From positions 1 through 28,310 of the forward strand of contig CAMLDW010000029.1 in assembly GCA_946479035.1 (NCBI GenBank): a stretch of 28,310 nucleotides of DNA, read 5' to 3'. The translations under genes were made by a program, and so were the position numbers. Position 1 is the first letter of the stretch, and each line of letters begins with the position of its first letter. Of the stretch, positions 21,726 to 28,310 are shown in pieces. The DNA comes from an uncultured Chthonomonadaceae bacterium. Lineage in GTDB: Bacteria; Armatimonadota; Fimbriimonadia; Fimbriimonadales; Fimbriimonadaceae. Under the pieces are notes generated by a model. The model saw only the letters and a program-made list of their open reading frames with translations, was not told the origin of the DNA and ran no database searches.

Positions 21726-22778
21726 GTGCACGAAAGCGACGAAGCGCTGGCGCGTGAGCTCATTGGGAAGCACGGCTGGAACACGACGTGCTTTCAGATC
21801 CTGAACCCCGGCATCGAACCGTGGTTCGGAGTGGAGTCCGTCGTGGGGTTCGTAAGAAGGCGCGGCGTCCGCATCGTTGCGGGCGCGCCCGTCGTCGATC
21901 CCTCCCGCCTGCGCGAGACGATGGAGAGCTTTGAGCGCGCCGAAGGACGTACGCCCGTCTGCTACTTCGGCGCGGAGTCGCGGCTCCACACGGCCACTCA
22001 GTCCGATCCGCGGTATTGCAGCGTCGTCGTGGGAGCGCAGCCTTTCTGGAACCCGGCCTCTTGGCTGCGCAACGTGGAGTCCGTGAGCTCGCTCCGTGCC
22101 CAGATCCATCGCGCCGCGAACAAGGGCGTGACCGCAAGCGAATGGTCCCGCGCAAGAGTGAAAGGAGAGCCGAGGCTCAGAGCCTGCCTCGACGATTGGC
22201 TCGGTACCCGCGGGCTGCCTCCCATGCACTTTCTCAATGAGCCCGAAGTGCTCGACAGACCGGAGGGCCGGCGCTTCTTCGTCATCGAGAGGGCGGGCGG
22301 TCCGGTCGGTTTTGTCGTGCTCGCACCAGTTCCCGCAAGGCGAGGATGGCTCACCGAACTCTTCGTCCGCGGTTCCTGCGCGCCAAACGGGGCGATCGAG
22401 CTCGGGCTGACCGAGGCGGTCAGAACGATCGCAGAGGAGCGCGCCGGCTTGGTCACTATGGGGATGGTCCCTCTTTCACCAGAAGCGGACCAACAGGCGC
22501 GGAACAACCCCGGCTGGCTCCGGTTCATGGGCGGCTGGTCACGGCTGCATATGCGGCGTTTTTACAACTTTAGCGGCCTAAACTACTTCAAATCAAAGTT
22601 CCAGCCGGACTACTGGGAGCCGATCTACGCCGTCGCCAACGAGCCTCGGTTCAAGGTGCGGACCCTTGGTGCCGTCGTCGGCGCCTTCACCCAGATCAGT
22701 CCGTTCCTGGCCGCCGCCAAGGGCCTCTCGCGAGCCGTCGCGCAAGAGGCCGCCTGGCTCGTCCATGGGCGCCGGTAA
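21726..22778 (+). CDS. DUF2156 / LPG-synthase C-terminal domain protein (aminoacyl- or acyl-transferase type)
   Basis: A 350-residue soluble protein matching the C-terminal catalytic domain of phosphatidylglycerol lysyltransferases (double GNAT fold), without the large transmembrane flippase part those enzymes carry. Visible landmarks are HGWNTTCFQILNPGIEPWF at the N-terminus, RTPVCYFGAESRL, a central FFVIERAGGPVGFVVLAPVP, ELGLTEAVRTIAEERAGLVT with MGMVPLSP, and the family ending GLNYFKSKFQPDYWEPIYA (284-302). Relatives move an amino acid from aminoacyl-tRNA to a lipid or other acceptor. Here the acceptor is unknown. The GTG at 21726 follows a -10-like box by seven bases. The ATP-grasp-like gene begins 38 bases after the stop, so the two may act together. 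Confidence 0.8.
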   Translation: MHESDEALARELIGKHGWNTTCFQILNPGIEPWFGVESVVGFVRRRGVRIVAGAPVVDPSRLRETMESFERAEGRTPVCYFGAESRLHTATQSDPRYCSVVVGAQPFWNPASWLRNVESVSSLRAQIHRAANKGVTASEWSRARVKGEPRLRACLDDWLGTRGLPPMHFLNEPEVLDRPEGRRFFVIERAGGPVGFVVLAPVPARRGWLTELFVRGSCAPNGAIELGLTEAVRTIAEERAGLVTMGMVPLSPEADQQARNNPGWLRFMGGWSRLHMRRFYNFSGLNYFKSKFQPDYWEPIYAVANEPRFKVRTLGAVVGAFTQISPFLAAAKGLSRAVAQEAAWLVHGRR

Positions 22779-22816
22779 AGGCTCTGGCAGCCAATGCGCC
22801 AAGATAGTTCGACGCG

Positions 22817-23767
22817 ATGCAAGACGCGCCGATCGTCCAAGTCACCATCCAGAGGGGTGCGCACAGCCTCGTGCGCTACAAGGGCCGAGAGGCACGGAAC
22901 GTCAGCCGCCGCACCATCTTCGTGCGCATCGAGGACGTTTTCGGCCACCAAGAGTGGAAGCGCGGCATCTATCCGTTCACTTCGTTAGACGGAATGACGA
23001 AGGAGCAGCTAGTCGCGGCCAAGTGGCTGTGGAGCCGGCTCTCGGAGCGCCCCGACGCCTTTGCGCCTCTCAACAAGCCGGGCAAGGTGATCGGTCGCTT
23101 CGAGCTGTTGCGCCGCCTCCATCAGGTGGGAGCGAACGAGTTCAACGTGCACAGGGTGCTAGGTCTGCCGCGCGACGTTCGGCTCCCGGCCTTTGTCCGC
23201 TATGAGAACCTCCACCGCGGCAACCTGACGGCTCTGCTCGACACGCGAAGCCAGCTCGACGATGCGATCGCGCGGCTACTGGCGAAAGGAGAGCGCGCCG
23301 AAGACCTCATCGTCACCGAGTTCCTCGACTACAAGGACGACGACGGCGTCTATCGCAAGTACGGCGCGCACATCGTAGGAGAACGGCTCGTTCCAAAACA
23401 CCTCATGGCGGGCCGCCATTGGATGCTCAAAATGAAAACCACCGAGCGCCGGTGCGTCGGCGGAGACGAACTTCGGTTCGTCACGGAGTCTCCGCACCGC
23501 GCATTGCTCGAGCCCGTCTTTGCAATGAGCGGCCACACTTGGGGCCGTATCGACTATTCGATCTACAAGGGCCGGCTGCAGGTGTGGGAGATCAACGACA
23601 ATCCGGAGATGGGCACAAAGTGGAAGCGCGACCTAGGGCGGCGGCCGGTCCACCGCGTCTTTTTCCCTCAGTTCGAGAGAGCGCTCGACGAGGTGTCTGG
23701 CCAGATCGTGCAGGGCGATCCGCTCAACTTGTGCATCAGCGCGCGCGAAGTGCTGGGCGGAAGCTGA
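22817..23767 (+). CDS. ATP-grasp-like protein of unknown substrate
   Basis: The protein has 316 residues. The C-terminal half shows ATP-grasp features: DLIVTEFLDYKDDDGVYRKY (a central strand-loop), GAHIVGERLVPKHLMAGRHW, and GRIDYSIYKGRLQVWEINDN near residues 243-262, with Glu258, Asn260 and Asn262 in the magnesium-binding position of ATP-grasp ligases. The N-terminal part contains RFELLRRLHQVGANEFNVHR and LPAFVRYENLHRGNLTALLD, typical of a poorly described group often seen beside surface-polysaccharide genes. Such enzymes usually join a carboxylate to an amine using ATP. It follows the DUF2156 gene by 38 bases. GATAGTTC just before the ATG could be its own weak leaderless promoter. The function is inferred from fold only. 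Confidence 0.7.
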   Translation: MQDAPIVQVTIQRGAHSLVRYKGREARNVSRRTIFVRIEDVFGHQEWKRGIYPFTSLDGMTKEQLVAAKWLWSRLSERPDAFAPLNKPGKVIGRFELLRRLHQVGANEFNVHRVLGLPRDVRLPAFVRYENLHRGNLTALLDTRSQLDDAIARLLAKGERAEDLIVTEFLDYKDDDGVYRKYGAHIVGERLVPKHLMAGRHWMLKMKTTERRCVGGDELRFVTESPHRALLEPVFAMSGHTWGRIDYSIYKGRLQVWEINDNPEMGTKWKRDLGRRPVHRVFFPQFERALDEVSGQIVQGDPLNLCISAREVLGGS

Positions 23768-23772
23768 CAGAA

Positions 23773-23805
23773 CGCGGCCCTCGACGCAATGCGTCGAGGG
23801 CCGCG
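23773..23805. terminator. Perfect 15-bp hairpin between convergent genes
   Basis: CGCGGCCCTCGACGC, loop AAT, GCGTCGAGGGCCGCG. It starts five bases after the ATP-grasp-like stop and ends seven bases before the sedolisin stop. There is no U-tract on either strand. Confidence 0.7.
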
Positions 23806-23812
23806 CGGGCAA

Positions 23813-25930
23813 CTACGGCGTGAACCGCCAGTGGGCGACGTCGAACGACATAATCCAGGCCGAGTGAAGCACAGGCCCGGTCGCTCGCACATCGAGCCGG
23901 CCCTTGATGTTTCCTGCGCCGTCTACGAACCGAGTCAAGTTCCCAGCAAGGCTGACGTCGAAGCTCGTGTCCGAAAGAGGAACGCCTCGAGAGTCCACTT
24001 GCTCCCAACCGTTCGTCAAGAAGTTCCACAGCCACAGCCTCTGCGTCAGCCCAGGCGTATCGCCCATCGATTCGACCCTGAACTTGAGGGCGAACGGTTG
24101 CAGCACGTTCGTCGTCGCCGTGAAGTTGATATCCACCGGGCTCTCGGACGCGTTCAACACGATAAACGGCCGCAGTGACAGCCTGTCGTTGTCGCTGCTC
24201 GCAAGGCTTCCCACGTTGCCGCCCGTGATCTGGCCGCGGAACACGTTCAGCGTAGTCGGCACCTTCACGACCAGCGCAACCGAATGGAAGAACATGTCGA
24301 TGTTCGGAGCGCCCCATCCCGTCACCGTGTCCCACTTCGCCGTGCAGTTCGAAGGGCTCCCGTTCGGAAGCGTCCCGTTGTTGCCCGATGTAATGTCGAA
24401 CCAAACGTCGGTTCGGCCGTTCTGCGAGTAGATCAGGTCCTGGATCCGGCCGAAGCGAGGAGCCAGGCCGAAGAAAGCGAGCCGCTGTTCGACCAGCGCG
24501 AGGCACCCCGCGAAGATCGGAGAAGAAAAGCTGGTGCCGATCGCTCCGCCCTGGAGACTGCCGTTCGCATAAAAGAAGAACGCGCCCGTGTTTCCGCCCG
24601 AGGCGTGCAGACCGATGTCGGGCACGAGCCGCTTGTTGATGTTCGTCGGCACTCCGGTGCCTACTTGCCAAGAGGGCAGCACGTTAAAGGTGGCCGAGTT
24701 CGTGCTCCAGCCGCCGCCGCTCCCGCCCCAGCCGACCTCCGAAGTCCTGACTGTGCCGTTGGTCGTGCACACCGTCCCACCGACCTGTAGCACTTCCGGC
24801 TCGTAGTTCGGGTAGCTGAACGGGTCGAGCGACGTGCCGTTGTCGCCGGATGCGCACATGTACGTGATCCCTTGGACCGTCATCGAAATGTGCTGGGCGT
24901 GCGCTGACGTCGCGAAACTAGCGGGGAGCTGCCAGCCCCAGCTCTCCGAAATCACGTCCGCAAGATTGTCGCTCACCTCTCTGCTCAGCACGCCGATCAG
25001 GTCGGCCTGGTTCGCGTTGTCATAGATATAGATGTCTGCGAGAGGCGCCATGCCCAGCTCCATCTGTAGGTCGAGGTCCCCTTCGCCGCCTACCCCGGAG
25101 ACGTTCCCGTTCGCGCCACCGATCGACACTTGATGGATGTTGGTCCCGACCCCGCCCCCCGGCACTGGCAGGCCGAACGCCGCCACATAGAGCGGGATGT
25201 TCGAGAGCCGGTATCCGTCCCAGTTGCTGTAAGCGATCTTGCGGCCCTGGCCCTGCATCCCCAGGCTGTAGAGCGGAGTCGAGTTGTAGACGTTCCTCGT
25301 CATCAGAGGGTTGAATACTTGCCGCGGGTACGGCCGCGTGTAGTCCTCCACGCCCTGGACGGCCGTAACGACTCTGGCAAGCCGCGCCGGCAACATCAGC
25401 GGAGTCGAGTTGGACCGATAGCTGATCGTCAGCCCGCGCGGGTCTCTGCCGACGTACTGACGGATCTGCGTCGAGAACGCAGACTCTGCCTGCGCCACGG
25501 TCGCATACGCCATCACAGAGGTCCGGTTCTTGTTCACGAAGTCGATCGTCATTCCCTTCGACTTCAGGTAGCTGACCACCGCCTCGACGTCCGCGCTCGA
25601 GGCGCCAAAACGCTCGCCCACCTCTTCGGGCGTGATGAACTGGCGGTAGCTCGGTGAACTCGGATCGCTGACCGAGTCTGCGAGCTCCTCGAGCCCCGCC
25701 AAGTCGGTCAGCTCGAGGCACACCGCTAGATAGATCTTCTGCTGGTCCTGCGCGTCGCCGACTAACTGGGACCGAAGCACCGCCGCTCGCAGGCTGTCCG
25801 GCAGCTCCCGCAGAGTGGCGCTCTGTCTAGACTGCCGAAGCGTCGAATCGTGGCTCTGCTGTGGCCCCGCAAGCGCACTCGTGACTAAGCTCGCTGCTAG
25901 TGCGGAAAGCAATAAGGTGGATTTTTTCAT
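23813..25930 (-). CDS. Secreted serine-carboxyl protease, S53 (sedolisin/pro-kumamolisin)
   Basis: The protein has 705 residues. Signal peptide MKKSTLLLSALAASLVTSALA is followed by the pro-kumamolisin activation domain (about 45-200: SDPSSPSYRQFITPEEVGER, then VVSYLKSKGMTIDFV). The catalytic domain (about 225-555) has Glu283 and Asp287 in GGEGDLDLQMELG, the oxyanion Asp363 in CASGDNG, and the nucleophile Ser467 in IGTSFSSPIFAG. VPDIGLHASGG and TVTGWGAPN (calcium-site region) are also typical. About 150 further C-terminal residues form an extra beta-rich domain (VESMGDTPGLTQRLWLWNF, LDVRATGPVLHSAWIMSFDV). Such enzymes are made as zymogens, self-activate at acid pH and digest proteins outside the cell. 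The gene is monocistronic, with a candidate promoter about 100 bases upstream. Confidence 0.95.
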   Translation of the reverse strand: MKKSTLLLSALAASLVTSALAGPQQSHDSTLRQSRQSATLRELPDSLRAAVLRSQLVGDAQDQQKIYLAVCLELTDLAGLEELADSVSDPSSPSYRQFITPEEVGERFGASSADVEAVVSYLKSKGMTIDFVNKNRTSVMAYATVAQAESAFSTQIRQYVGRDPRGLTISYRSNSTPLMLPARLARVVTAVQGVEDYTRPYPRQVFNPLMTRNVYNSTPLYSLGMQGQGRKIAYSNWDGYRLSNIPLYVAAFGLPVPGGGVGTNIHQVSIGGANGNVSGVGGEGDLDLQMELGMAPLADIYIYDNANQADLIGVLSREVSDNLADVISESWGWQLPASFATSAHAQHISMTVQGITYMCASGDNGTSLDPFSYPNYEPEVLQVGGTVCTTNGTVRTSEVGWGGSGGGWSTNSATFNVLPSWQVGTGVPTNINKRLVPDIGLHASGGNTGAFFFYANGSLQGGAIGTSFSSPIFAGCLALVEQRLAFFGLAPRFGRIQDLIYSQNGRTDVWFDITSGNNGTLPNGSPSNCTAKWDTVTGWGAPNIDMFFHSVALVVKVPTTLNVFRGQITGGNVGSLASSDNDRLSLRPFIVLNASESPVDINFTATTNVLQPFALKFRVESMGDTPGLTQRLWLWNFLTNGWEQVDSRGVPLSDTSFDVSLAGNLTRFVDGAGNIKGRLDVRATGPVLHSAWIMSFDVAHWRFTP

Positions 25931-26275
25931 GGCGTCAGTTCCAGGTTCAAATGTCCTTTTCTCGGCCTGCGCACCGTCCCCAGGCCGCTGGTTGCAATGA
26001 CTGGTGCAGACGTGCAGGTTGCAGTGCGATTATGTACGCATTTCGCCGCCAATGCAAGTGCGATCCATGTTCGGTTCCACCGGCTATCTATGCGGATAAC
26101 CATGAACTAGGACAATTGCGAGGCATCTCTGCTGAACTTCGAACTATTCTGGGCTGGTGAGCGTCGCCCTCTGCGCGGGCCAGACGCCCTCTCGCAGCGG
26201 CGCTCGGTCGTGCGGCGGGCCGAAAGCGCCTCAAGTAGAATCCTCCTTGCGGCAAGAGCCGCCCAGAGGACCGCA
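25931..26275. other. Divergent intergenic region between sedolisin and GH172 genes
   Basis: No gene is supported in these 345 bases. It holds the presumed sedolisin promoter (26029-26057), a locally AT-richer stretch around 26020-26150, and TAGAAT at 26236-26241, a possible -10 for the GH172 gene 34 bases before its TTG start. Confidence 0.55.
26029..26057 (-). promoter_or_regulatory. Candidate promoter of the sedolisin gene
   Basis: On the minus strand TTGCAT, a 17-base spacer, then CATAAT (five of six consensus bases). The expected start near 26022 leaves a leader of about 90 bases. Confidence 0.4.
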
Positions 26276-27337
26276 TTGAAACCCACGCTCACCTGCCTCG
26301 CACTGCTCGCCGCCGCCTCGACCCTCGCCCAGGTTCCGGAGAACCTGGCCAGCAAAAAGGACTTCCAGTCCTTCAAGGTCTCCAGCGCCGATCCGACCGG
26401 CAAGAACGCCGACGCGCGCGGCATCGCCCCCGGCGCGACCCTCACCCTCGCCGATGTCCAGGGCAACGGCCGCTTTACCCACCTTTGGATCACCATCTCG
26501 GCGCAGTCGCCCGACCACCTGCGCGAGCTCGTGCTGCGCATGACCTGGGACGACGCCAAGACGCCCGCGGTCGAGTGCCCGGTCGGCGACTTCTTCGCGC
26601 AAGGCCCCGGCAAGTACGTCGAGTACCACAGCGCGCCGGTCAGCGTCGGCGGGCAGATGGCGCTCAACTGTTACTGGCCGATGCCGTTCAAGAAGCACGC
26701 GGTCATCACCGTCACCAACGAGGGCGCGCTCCCGGTCGGAGCGTTCTATTACAACTTCGACTATCGGCTCGACAAGAAGGAGCAAAAGGACGTGCGCTAC
26801 TTCCACACGCAGTACCGCAACTTCTTTCCCGCGCCGAAAGGCGCGCCGCTGACCGTCTGCGAGGTCAAGGGCGCCGGCCACTTCGTCGGCACCGTCGTCA
26901 CCGTCCAGGCGAACAGCGACGGGTGGTGGGGCGAGGGCGACGACAACTTCTATATCGATGGTAAGGAAAAGCCGGACCTGAGCGGCACAGGCAGCGAGGA
27001 CTACTTCAACGGCGCGTGGGACTTCGGCCACGTCTTCCAGACGCCGTACTTCGGAGTCACCTATTACGATAACCCCGACCACGGCGGAGAAAAGCGCGGG
27101 ATCCAGAACACCGTGTACCGATGGCACATCGAGGACCCTGTCGCGTTCGCCAAGTCGCTCCTCTTCACGCTCGAGCACGGGCGCGGAGGGTGGGACGAGG
27201 ACCGCCAGCCCCTCCGCAACAACTACACCACCCTCGGGCTCTACTACGTCGACCACGCCGAGGGCGACGGCCCGCGCGTCGGCCCCTATTCCACCCGCAT
27301 CCCGCTGCTGCTCCCTCTGCCCGGCGGCGGCGGGTAG
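26276..27337 (+). CDS. GH172-type (DUF2961) glycoside hydrolase, exported
   Basis: A 353-residue exported protein of the DUF2961 family, now GH172, whose characterised members act on alpha-fructofuranosides and D-arabinofuranosides. The signal peptide is MKPTLTCLALLAAASTLAQ. Family landmarks follow: GNGRFTHLWITIS, VECPVGDFFAQGPGKY, YWPMPFKKHAVITVTNEG, FHTQYRNFFPAP, WWGEGDDNFYIDGK and LSGTGSEDYFNGAWDFG. Glu220 and Glu241, 21 residues apart in the last two motifs, stand where the catalytic Glu pair of GH172 lies. The start is the TTG at 26276, with AGAGGA five bases upstream; the frame is open further back but the signal peptide begins here. A small membrane protein gene follows 26 bases later. 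The substrate cannot be told from the sequence. Confidence 0.9.
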   Translation: MKPTLTCLALLAAASTLAQVPENLASKKDFQSFKVSSADPTGKNADARGIAPGATLTLADVQGNGRFTHLWITISAQSPDHLRELVLRMTWDDAKTPAVECPVGDFFAQGPGKYVEYHSAPVSVGGQMALNCYWPMPFKKHAVITVTNEGALPVGAFYYNFDYRLDKKEQKDVRYFHTQYRNFFPAPKGAPLTVCEVKGAGHFVGTVVTVQANSDGWWGEGDDNFYIDGKEKPDLSGTGSEDYFNGAWDFGHVFQTPYFGVTYYDNPDHGGEKRGIQNTVYRWHIEDPVAFAKSLLFTLEHGRGGWDEDRQPLRNNYTTLGLYYVDHAEGDGPRVGPYSTRIPLLLPLPGGGG

Positions 27338-27363
27338 CTGGTACCATCGCCTCCGAGGCAACC

Positions 27364-27570
27364 ATGGACGCGACGAAGCGCTCTCGGACCGTCAGGAACT
27401 ACGCCTACCTGATCATCGGGCTGGCGCTGCTGATCCAGGCCGTCAGCATCGCCGGCTACTTCGTCGAGGGCAGCCGCATCCAGCTCGGCGCGACCGGCGC
27501 GATGGTCGTGTTCGGCGTCTACCTGCTGCACACGTCGCAGTCGCTCCCCACCCCGGGCCAAACGAAGTAG
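27364..27570 (+). CDS. Small two-helix membrane protein, unknown function
   Basis: The protein has 68 residues. A basic N-terminus (MDATKRSRTVRN) is followed by helix YAYLIIGLALLIQAVSIAGY, a short loop and helix LGATGAMVVFGVYLLHTS, with a polar tail. GAGG lies seven bases before the ATG. Its 26-base distance from the GH172 gene suggests co-transcription. A longer open frame upstream overlaps the GH172 gene out of phase and is not real. No family recognised. Confidence 0.6.
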   Translation: MDATKRSRTVRNYAYLIIGLALLIQAVSIAGYFVEGSRIQLGATGAMVVFGVYLLHTSQSLPTPGQTK

Positions 27571-27710
27571 CGGGCCCGGGGTCGATCCCGCTGCGCAAGG
27601 GTGCCGGACGCGTGAAAGGGCCGCAACTTGCGCCAGGCCAAGGGGAGAACAAAAAACCTGGTGGGTCGCGGCCTAGAACATAGGATATCGCAAAAAAGCG
27701 TCCAGGGCCC

Positions 27711-27746
27711 AAAACGAAGCGTCCCCCGGCGCAGAGCCGGGGGACG
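27711..27746 (-). terminator. Terminator of the FN3-like protein gene
   Basis: On the minus strand CGTCCCCCGGC, loop TCTGC, GCCGGGGGACG, then CTTCGTTTT. The 11-bp stem is perfect; the U-tract is imperfect. It lies 29 bases after the stop codon at 27776. Confidence 0.75.
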
Positions 27747-27775
27747 CGAGGGGCCAAAGCCCTAGCAGGTCGCGC

Positions 27776-28310
27776 CTAAGCGGCCTCCAAGAGCGTCAGC
27801 GACGCTGCGCCGACCTCGCCGTAGACGTTCACCGAGTCGCTCGGCGAAGAGAACTGGCCGCGCCGCTCGGTGATCACGCGGTACTCCGTCGGCGCGAGGT
27901 CCTGCCCGCCGAGCGCGATGCGCGTGCGCGTCGTCGCGGTGACGATCGTCCACGCGCCGCCGGTCTGGCGCGACTGCACGAAGAAGTTGCAGCCCGGCAG
28001 GTTGCCGTTGCGGTTCCACCGCAGCTTGACGACCCCGGTGCTGTTGCCCGTGCCGCTCAGTCCCGTGATCTCGAAGATCGGGCGCGGGCTGGGCGACGTG
28101 TCGCGGATCACCAGACCGAGCTGCTGCTTGAGCACGTCGGAGATCGCAGGGTTCTCCTGCCACTGGCCCGCGTAGCCCTGCACGAGCGTCATGCACGCGT
28201 CGAAGTTGGCGTTCTTGGTGGTGGTCGTCGCCTTCGCGGCGTCGTGCGCCGCGTTGTTGGCGTTGACGGAAGCGACGTAGTTGGTGTTCGCCGTGGTGAG
28301 CGCGGTGCCC
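27776..28310 (-). CDS. Ala/Asn-rich protein with C-terminal FN3-like domain, N-terminus outside window
   Basis: The frame is open to the window edge, so the 5' end is missing; the 177 visible residues are the C-terminal part. First comes a helical Ala/Asn/Thr-rich stretch (TTANTNYVASVNANNAAHDA) leading into MTLVQGYAGQWQENPAISDV, then VLKQQLGLVIRDTSPSP. An all-beta domain follows: VVKLRWNRNGNLPGCNFFVQ, GGAWTIVTATTRTRI and TEYRVITERRGQFSSPSDSV. This layout matches a family of otherwise undescribed proteins annotated with a fibronectin type III-like domain, often found in environmental bacteria. An internal ATG at 28192 is not the likely start, since the helical part continues upstream. Function unknown. 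Confidence 0.75.
   Translation of the reverse strand, partial: GTALTTANTNYVASVNANNAAHDAAKATTTTKNANFDACMTLVQGYAGQWQENPAISDVLKQQLGLVIRDTSPSPRPIFEITGLSGTGNSTGVVKLRWNRNGNLPGCNFFVQSRQTGGAWTIVTATTRTRIALGGQDLAPTEYRVITERRGQFSSPSDSVNVYGEVGAASLTLLEAA

Noticed and set aside
27121..27570. A 149-codon frame including the small membrane protein
   Set aside because: Its first part is Arg-rich and out of phase within the GH172 gene; the real start is the ATG at 27364 with GAGG upstream.

Overview
The window is a GC-rich, gene-dense bacterial chromosome segment with no rRNA, tRNA, CRISPR array, integrase or transposase that I can recognise. Codon third positions are strongly G/C. The gene content is a PEP-CTERM sorted DUF3494 protein, many lipoproteins and signal-peptide proteins, an Ala/Asn-rich protein with an FN3-like domain, a GH172-type enzyme and a sedolisin. 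Together with promoters that place the start codon at the transcription start, this suggests a free-living diderm-like bacterium. My best guess is Armatimonadota, Fimbriimonadia-like. That guess is inference, not something the sequence proves.

Layout. 1-462: 3' end of an MgtC-family gene. 510-1886: glyA (serine hydroxymethyltransferase) behind seven 11-bp direct repeats. 1887-2344: non-coding, repeat-bearing stretch. 2345-5078: a YjbR-like protein, then on the minus strand an NTF2-like lipoprotein, an ECF sigma factor and a PEP-CTERM DUF3494 protein. 5427-8422: type II NADH dehydrogenase, an inverted-repeat element, an unknown lipoprotein and a TMEM175-type channel. 8513-11895: convergent PafA-like phosphatase and M61 peptidase with a PDZ domain.

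12061-19280 is the centrepiece: a tightly overlapping six-gene operon for a group-4-hydrogenase-like or complex-I-like membrane complex (HyfB, HyfC, HyfE, HyfF, HyfG, and a fused HyfH/HyfI). All four cysteines that would bind the NiFe centre are replaced in the large subunit. It therefore belongs with the energy-converting hydrogenase-related (Ehr) complexes rather than with hydrogenases. Its small subunit is fused to a ferredoxin domain and also lacks one cysteine expected to bind the proximal 4Fe-4S cluster. The antiporter-like subunits keep their charged membrane residues, so the complex probably still moves ions, driven by an unknown electron donor and acceptor.

19299-21684 is a minus-strand run: a broken Cys-rich secreted protein, a protein of unknown function driven by a near-perfect sigma-70 promoter, a membrane-anchored beta-rich protein, a small membrane protein and a second YjbR protein. 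21726-23767: a soluble DUF2156-type aminoacyl/acyl-transferase followed by an ATP-grasp-like protein, possibly a two-gene modification cassette. 23813-25930: a secreted S53 protease. 26276-27570: a GH172 (DUF2961) enzyme and a small membrane protein. 27776-28310: the C-terminal part of an FN3-like protein.

Several genes (glyA, ndh, the PafA-like gene, the 20322 gene, the DUF2156 gene) have a -10-like hexamer followed by only 6-7 nt and then the start codon, so leaderless mRNAs look common here.
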